9,482 nt of DNA from Clostridia bacterium. Lineage in GTDB: Bacteria > Bacillota > Clostridia > Oscillospirales > Acutalibacteraceae. Positions within the stretch are counted from its first letter, which is position 1; each line of letters starts with the position of its first letter. The stretch covers positions 1 to 9,482 of the forward strand of contig JAFYNC010000114.1 of the NCBI GenBank assembly GCA_017549905.1, written 5' to 3'. The position numbers were made by a program, and so were the translations under genes. Shown here piece after piece: positions 5,849-9,482 of this stretch. The notes under the pieces were generated by a model. That model searched no databases. It saw only the letters and a program-made list of their open reading frames with translations, and was not told the origin of the DNA.

Positions 5849-6640
5849 CTAATCAACATTTACGCCTTTTTCAAACAATTTTACATTTATAAAGTATACT
5901 ATAACAAGAATAAACGCATACGAAATAAGAGCCATATATAATGCCGTTTTTAATACATCAAGGCTTACCATTTCAGCAGTTACAAATAAATTCATAAAAG
6001 ACTCATTAAAGACTGCTACCAAAAATGTAATAGCTAATATTAAAGTTTGACTTGCCATATAAACAATAAAACCATAAAGCACCGAAAAACCTATTTTTGC
6101 ATTATTCATTCTGTGTCCCAAAATAATTCCTGTAAAACCGCACTGCATTATATTTGAAATCTGAACAAAAACAACCAAAATGAATAAGAAAATTAAAAAG
6201 GAAATGGAAAACTCAAGATTCTCTGCAATCGGCAATATGAAATTTTTAATTAGTTCTATTTTTTCCTCTGAATAATATGCTATAAACAAATCTGCAACTA
6301 TTACAATAACACCTAAACACAAGGTGACAAGCGCGGATAAAACTTTTGAAATATATAGAGCTGTCTTTGTCACAGGCAAAGTGTGTGTGAGATAAGACTC
6401 ATCACCATATAAATTTTGTTTGAAACCAACCCAAGAACGCATCAAAGTATTAATTATAATGCTAAACATCATTGATATCATAGCGCCTTGACAAATCTGT
6501 CCTATAATATTCATCACAAGCGAATTTTCAATACTAAAAAACACTCTTGTAAGTATTGCAAAAAAACTTGCCAAAATATAAAACACCACGATTGTTTTGA
6601 GTATACTCTTAAAATCATATTTAAGTAATTTACCTAACAT
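5849..6640 (-). CDS. ABC-2 type transporter permease, six helices, 263 aa
   Basis: The protein starts MLGKLLKYDFKSILK, a cytoplasmic entry helix usual in clostridial ABC-2 permeases. About six membrane segments follow (12-31, 41-65, 96-120, 143-166, 183-209, 231-254). The motif DESYLTHTLPVTKTALYISK (80-99), in the cytoplasmic loop after the second helix, matches the YLTLPVS-type element seen in permeases paired with YtrA-type regulators. It is the membrane partner of the ATPase encoded immediately upstream: its ATG (6640-6638) lies inside the end of the ATPase gene (7-base overlap) and its SD AGGAGG is formed by the ATPase's penultimate codons, so synthesis is coupled. Such systems often export or sense antimicrobial peptides or cell-wall-active compounds; the substrate here is unknown. 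There is only one permease, so a homodimer is expected. Confidence 0.88.
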   Translation of the reverse strand: MLGKLLKYDFKSILKTIVVFYILASFFAILTRVFFSIENSLVMNIIGQICQGAMISMMFSIIINTLMRSWVGFKQNLYGDESYLTHTLPVTKTALYISKVLSALVTLCLGVIVIVADLFIAYYSEEKIELIKNFILPIAENLEFSISFLIFLFILVVFVQISNIMQCGFTGIILGHRMNNAKIGFSVLYGFIVYMASQTLILAITFLVAVFNESFMNLFVTAEMVSLDVLKTALYMALISYAFILVIVYFINVKLFEKGVNVD

Positions 6641-7329
6641 CTAAACATCCTCCTGAAAATTTCGTCTATCGATGCGTTTTCTTTAGTTCTAAGCTCATCA
6701 CAATCCGAATGAAGTATAATTCTGCCTTTATCAATAAATATAACCTCATCAAGTATTCTTTCAATATCACTAATAAGGTGGGTTGAAATTATTACACTTG
6801 CGCCCTCATTAAAGTTAGAGAGAATAGTATCAAGAATATAATCCCTTGTTGCAGGGTCTACACCGCCTAAAGGCTCATCTAAAATATATAGCTCGGCTTT
6901 TCGGCTCATAACAAGCACCAACTGCACCTTTTCCTGCATACCCTTACTCATTTTAGAAAGTTTAAGCGAGGTATCTAACTTTAAATCGGCAAGTAGCCTG
7001 CGCGCTTTGTCGGCATCAAAGTTATCATAAAAATCAGTAAAAAACTCTATGACCTTATCTACTGTCATACTCTTATCAAGATATGTGCGCTCGGGCAAAT
7101 AAGATATAATTTTTTTACTTTCAACGCCTATTTTCTCGCCGTTCACAAGAACTTCACCGCCAGTAGCAGTAAGCAAATCATTTATAATTTTAATAAGGGT
7201 TGACTTACCTGTTCCGTTTTGTCCAAGTAAACCTATTATTTTTCCGCGTGGCACCGTTAAATTAATATCCTCTAAAATCTTTTTATTTCCAAAGCTTTTA
7301 TTAATATTTACGCATTTTAAAAGTTCCAT
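6634..7329 (-). CDS. ABC-2 type transporter ATP-binding protein (YtrB/BcrA-like), 231 aa
   Basis: This is a full nucleotide-binding domain: Walker A GQNGTGKS (36-43), Walker B LYILDEPLGGVDP (147-159) and switch histidine in ISTHLISDIE (H184). The signature is degenerate, MSKGMQEKV (127-135) instead of LSGGQ, and the usual Q-loop region reads ISYLPERTYLD with no glutamine. Both variants are common in the BcrA/YtrB branch that pairs with ABC-2 permeases, so the enzyme should be active. The ATG (7329-7327) overlaps the stop codon of the GntR gene by one base (TAATG), and the gene's end overlaps the permease start. The three genes therefore form one tightly coupled operon under the promoter at 7725-7753. 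Confidence 0.93.
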   Translation of the reverse strand: MELLKCVNINKSFGNKKILEDINLTVPRGKIIGLLGQNGTGKSTLIKIINDLLTATGGEVLVNGEKIGVESKKIISYLPERTYLDKSMTVDKVIEFFTDFYDNFDADKARRLLADLKLDTSLKLSKMSKGMQEKVQLVLVMSRKAELYILDEPLGGVDPATRDYILDTILSNFNEGASVIISTHLISDIERILDEVIFIDKGRIILHSDCDELRTKENASIDEIFRRMFRC

Positions 7330-7685
7330 TATTCTTCCTCCTTAAGAAAATTTATAGCATCTTGTTTTGAAAAACCGATATCTGACATAGATTTGAAAAA
7401 ATTATTCACAAGGCTATCGGCATACTGCTTTTTATACTTTAAGACAAGTCCTTTATCCTCGGTTACGAATTTACCGTTTGTTCTCTCGGTAAAAATGAGC
7501 CCTATTTCTTCAAGTTCTGTTAAAGCCCTTTGCATTGTGTTGGGATTAACCTTATAATTTAAAGCCAAATCTCTAACAGACAATAAACGCTCACCTGTTG
7601 TGAGTTTGCCTGATATTATCTCAATTTTCAGTTTCTCTGCAAGTTGAATATAAATTGGAATATTATTATCGAAACTAAAACTCAT
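7329..7685 (-). CDS. GntR-family transcriptional regulator, YtrA type, 118 aa
   Basis: The N-terminal winged helix-turn-helix (about 10-77) is well defined: IYIQLAEKLKIEIISGKL, then GERLLSVRDLA (31-41), the recognition helix around VNPNTMQRALTELEEIG (46-62), and the wing TERTNGKFVTED (66-77). The tail is only about 40 residues, which marks the short YtrA subfamily rather than FadR or HutC types with large effector domains. YtrA-type proteins normally repress their own operon and the ABC transporter it encodes, and are relieved by cell-wall antibiotics or peptides; the inducer here is unknown. ATG 7685 follows AAGGAG with a 6-base spacer. A palindromic site just upstream, next to the -10 box, supports autoregulation. 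The stop codon overlaps the ATPase start. Confidence 0.94.
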   Translation of the reverse strand: MSFSFDNNIPIYIQLAEKLKIEIISGKLTTGERLLSVRDLALNYKVNPNTMQRALTELEEIGLIFTERTNGKFVTEDKGLVLKYKKQYADSLVNNFFKSMSDIGFSKQDAINFLKEEE

Positions 7686-7695
7686 ACCCTTCTCC

Positions 7696-7726
7696 TTGTA
7701 TCATTGTATCAATGAACTAATACAAT
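7696..7726 (-). promoter_or_regulatory. Probable GntR operator
   Basis: Plus-strand ATTGTATCA (7703-7711) and TAATACAAT (7718-7726) form an imperfect palindrome with 8 of 9 paired positions and a 6-base centre. A second TTGTATCA (7696-7703) directly repeats 7704-7711. The palindrome begins on the -10 box and fills the space between promoter and ribosome site, where a bound repressor would block initiation. The link to the GntR protein is inference from position and family habit. Confidence 0.7.
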
Positions 7727-7753
7727 AATACACCACTCCCCCACATTTGTCAA
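7725..7753 (-). promoter_or_regulatory. Sigma-A promoter of the GntR-ABC operon
   Basis: On the minus strand TTGACA (7753-7748), a 17-bp spacer and TATTAT (7730-7725) give a near-consensus promoter. The -10 box overlaps the first bases of the operator, and the -35 lies one base from the T tract of the preceding terminator. Confidence 0.92.
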
Positions 7754-7754
7754 G

Positions 7755-7785
7755 AAAAAAACAGCTTGAAAATTCAAGCTGTTTT
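7755..7785 (-). terminator. Terminator of the YitT-family gene
   Basis: Read on the minus strand, AAAACAGCTTG (7785-7775) pairs with CAAGCTGTTTT (7768-7758) and ends in seven T. The stem begins within the TAA stop codon of the yitT-like gene and insulates it from the next operon. Confidence 0.93.
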
Positions 7786-8665
7786 AATCATTACTTTTAA
7801 ATACATCTGCCACTTCGCTGATTGTTACAAAAGCTTTAGGGTCTATTGTGTGAATTATATTTCGCATTTTTGCAATTTGAAATCGGTTTACAACAAAATA
7901 TATAATAGTTTTCTCGGAATTGGAATATCCGCCTTTTGCCGTAATTTTGGTAGTGCCGCAGTCAAACGCCTGCATTAGTTCCTCGCTTATTTCCTCGGGT
8001 TTCTCGGTCACTATCATAACCTCTTTAGAGCGGTCAATACCTTCTACTACAAAATCGACTGTTTTAAGTCCCGCGGCATAAGTTACAATAGAATAAAGCG
8101 GTAAAATCCAACTGTTTATAACAAATCCGCATATTATGTAAAGAAATACATTATAAATCATTACGAATGTGCCTACTGTAATATTAAGCTTTTTAGAAAA
8201 TATAACTGCCATAACCTCTACACCATCTATAGCACCGCCATAACGTATGGTAAGACCGCTGCCTACGCCCGATATAATACCGCCAAAAAGAGCGCAAAGC
8301 AATAAATCCTCACCCGCGAGCGGTGAAGCAATAGTAACATCTATTGGCAATACATCGGTTATAAGCCAAGAAGCTATAGAATAAACAGCAACTGTAAATA
8401 TCGAATATACCGTAAACGTAGCACCTTGCTTTTTAAGACCCAATAAGAAAAGCGGAACATTAATTATTAAAAGAAATAAAGATAGTGAAAGATATTCGGG
8501 TGTTATTTGTGAGAGCAGAATAGAAGTGCCCGAAATTCCGCTGTCATAGAGCTTTACAGGCGCTAAGAAAACCGTTACGCCAAATGCATTTATACATCCT
8601 GCTATAAGCAAAAATATAAAATTTTGAAATTTAAGACTCTTTAAATCATTGTATATTCTTTTCAC
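7784..8665 (-). CDS. YitT-family membrane protein with C-terminal DUF2179 domain, 293 aa
   Basis: The first 210 residues form a YitT membrane domain with two similar halves. The first carries FLAPVKLYDSGISGTSILL (33-51) and the second GSGLTIRYGGAIDGVEVM (135-152), separated by helices near 60-78, 83-100, 120-137, 160-183 and 185-200. The end (about 213-272) is the small soluble domain: KEVMIVTEKPEEISEEL (214-230), the FDCGTTKITAKGGYS stretch, then TIIYFVVNRFQIAKMRNII. Length is normal for the family. YitT proteins are widespread in Firmicutes, often in several copies; their transported substrate is not established. The start is GTG 8665, served by GGAGATGA (8680-8673). The nearby ATG 8676 opens only a four-codon frame whose TGA overlaps this GTG. 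A terminator separates the gene from tRNA-Leu upstream, and no good promoter lies in the 35-bp gap. Confidence 0.92.
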   Translation of the reverse strand: MKRIYNDLKSLKFQNFIFLLIAGCINAFGVTVFLAPVKLYDSGISGTSILLSQITPEYLSLSLFLLIINVPLFLLGLKKQGATFTVYSIFTVAVYSIASWLITDVLPIDVTIASPLAGEDLLLCALFGGIISGVGSGLTIRYGGAIDGVEVMAVIFSKKLNITVGTFVMIYNVFLYIICGFVINSWILPLYSIVTYAAGLKTVDFVVEGIDRSKEVMIVTEKPEEISEELMQAFDCGTTKITAKGGYSNSEKTIIYFVVNRFQIAKMRNIIHTIDPKAFVTISEVADVFKSND

Positions 8666-8700
8666 CTGTTATTCATCTCCTATTATAAATATATGAAAAT

Positions 8701-8733
8701 AAAAAATCCCAAGAACTTTCCGTCCTTGGGATT
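8701..8733 (-). terminator. Terminator of tRNA-Leu
   Basis: On the minus strand AATCCCAAG (8733-8725) pairs with CTTGGGATT (8713-8705), followed by a run of T to 8701. It begins two bases after the tRNA CCA end. Confidence 0.9.
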
Positions 8734-8734
8734 T

Positions 8735-8818
8735 TGGTGCGAGTGACGAGACTTGAACTCGTACGTCATGGACACACGCCCCTCAAACGTGCCTGTCTGC
8801 CTATTCCAGCACACTCGC
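8735..8818 (-). tRNA. tRNA-Leu (anticodon GAG), CCA end encoded
   Basis: This is a class II tRNA of 84 bases. The acceptor stem GCGAGTG pairs fully with CACTCGC, followed by A73 and CCA (8737-8735). The anticodon stem CACGT/GCGTG (one T-G wobble) holds loop TTGAGGG with anticodon GAG, reading CTC/CTT leucine codons. A long variable arm precedes the T arm ACGAG-TTCAAGT-CTCGT. It has its own promoter and terminator, so it is a single-gene unit. Confidence 0.97.
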
Positions 8819-8837
8819 AAATTTATTGTGCCTAAGT

Positions 8838-8866
8838 ATTATATCAAAAGGCTTTTCACTTGTCAA
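8838..8866 (-). promoter_or_regulatory. Consensus sigma-A promoter of tRNA-Leu
   Basis: TTGACA (8866-8861) and TATAAT (8843-8838) on the minus strand are both perfect, with 17 bp between them, 19 bp from the tRNA 5' end. Confidence 0.94.
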
Positions 8867-8935
8867 CAATTAATTTTATTTTTTTTAATTTAATTTTCTT
8901 TTCATTAAAAACTTCTTTATTTATTCATAAATATA

Positions 8936-8944
8936 TGGTAATAT
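8936..8944 (+). promoter_or_regulatory. Possible extended -10 promoter of secA
   Basis: TGGTAATAT (8936-8944) fits an extended -10 element (TG-N-TAATAT) 31 bases before the secA start. No good -35 box is present in the very A+T-rich DNA upstream. The rest of the intergenic stretch (8867-8935) shows nothing else. Confidence 0.4.
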
Positions 8945-8975
8945 TAATTAAATATTACTTATTAGAGGTAGATTT

Positions 8976-9482
8976 ATGAGTTTGTTGAGAAAACTTTTCG
9001 GTGACTATAGCCAAAAGGAAATAAAAAGAATATTACCCTTACAGCAAAGAGTGTTGGAACTTGAAAGCGAATACTCGGCTTTAAGTGACGATGAATTAAA
9101 GCATAAAACAGAAGAATTTAAAGAACGTCTTAGTCTTGGTGAAACACTTGACGATATTTTACCCGAGGCTTTTGCCGCTTGCAGAGAGGCAGGTTGGCGC
9201 GTGCTTGGTATGAAGCACTTCCCTGTTCAGATTATAGGCGGTATTATTCTTCACCAAGGCAGAATTGCCGAAATGAAAACAGGTGAAGGTAAAACCCTTG
9301 TTGCAACCTTACCTGCTTACCTTAACGCTCTTTCGGGTAAGGGTGTTCACATTGTAACGGTTAACGATTATCTCGCAAAGCGTGACTCGGAATGGATGGG
9401 CAAGCTTTACAAATTTATGGGTCTTACCGTTGGTCTTATAAGCCACGGTATGAACAAGGAAGAAAAGCAAGCGGCTTATAAT
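8976..9482 (+). CDS. secA: Preprotein translocase ATPase SecA, N-terminal part (cut by window edge)
   Basis: The visible 169 codons are open to the window end and match the start of SecA. They begin [20 protein letters not shown], followed by [20 protein letters not shown] (22-41) and [26 protein letters not shown] (64-89, the nucleotide-site Q motif region). Walker A is EMKTGEGKT (99-107), then [10 protein letters not shown] and motif Ia-like [14 protein letters not shown] (124-137). SecA is the cytosolic and membrane-peripheral motor that drives unfolded secretory proteins through SecYEG. The full protein is usually 800-950 residues, so about four fifths lies beyond the right edge. ATG 8976 follows AGAGGT (8964-8969) with a 6-base spacer. 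It is transcribed away from tRNA-Leu. Confidence 0.97.
   Translation, partial: MSLLRKLFGDYSQKEIKRILPLQQRVLELESEYSALSDDELKHKTEEFKERLSLGETLDDILPEAFAACREAGWRVLGMKHFPVQIIGGIILHQGRIAEMKTGEGKTLVATLPAYLNALSGKGVHIVTVNDYLAKRDSEWMGKLYKFMGLTVGLISHGMNKEEKQAAYN

Noticed and set aside
8688..8695. CATATATT on the minus strand as a sporulation -10 box for the yitT-like gene
   Set aside because: The stretch is almost pure A+T, where CATANNNT arises often, and no matching -35 is visible, because the position that would hold it falls in the tRNA-Leu terminator.

Overview
The window looks like the chromosome of a low-G+C, endospore-forming Firmicute, most likely an uncultured or gut-type member of the Clostridia. 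The grounds are A+T-rich non-coding DNA, strong Shine-Dalgarno (SD) sequences, consensus sigma-A promoters on both tRNA genes, three spore-formation genes (ylbJ-, yqfC- and yqfD-like) and YtrA-type GntR and YitT-family proteins. Species cannot be read from the sequence.

Left end (1-320): no gene. It holds two related, G+C-richer, strongly palindromic intergenic repeats, one long (1-186) and one short (203-261), then a hairpin terminator. Next come tRNA-His (minus strand, consensus promoter), a small four-cysteine protein of unknown function and a YlbJ-type sporulation membrane protein, all on the minus strand. Diverging from ylbJ across 72 bp is the yqfC-yqfD pair, closed by a hairpin terminator.

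Middle (3339-7760): two ABC export-type systems face each other across a bidirectional terminator at about 5814-5846. The plus-strand pair is a MacB/FtsX-like permease with unusual Gly/Met/Pro-rich extracellular segments and its LolD/MacB-type ATPase. The minus-strand operon is a YtrA-type GntR repressor, an ABC-2 ATPase and a six-helix ABC-2 permease, translationally coupled by overlaps. It starts from a consensus promoter whose -10 box runs into a palindromic operator, so it is very probably autorepressed.

Right end (7755-9482): a YitT-family membrane protein and tRNA-Leu(GAG), both minus strand and each followed by its own terminator, then the 5' part of secA on the plus strand, cut by the window edge.

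Most of the window is ordinary housekeeping, sporulation and transport content. The points worth a second look are the composite structured repeat at the left edge, the low-complexity insertions in the MacB-like permease, a perfect inverted repeat in the last codons of yqfD, the GntR operator, and the conserved-looking Cys4 small protein. I see no convincing evidence for a wholly new system.
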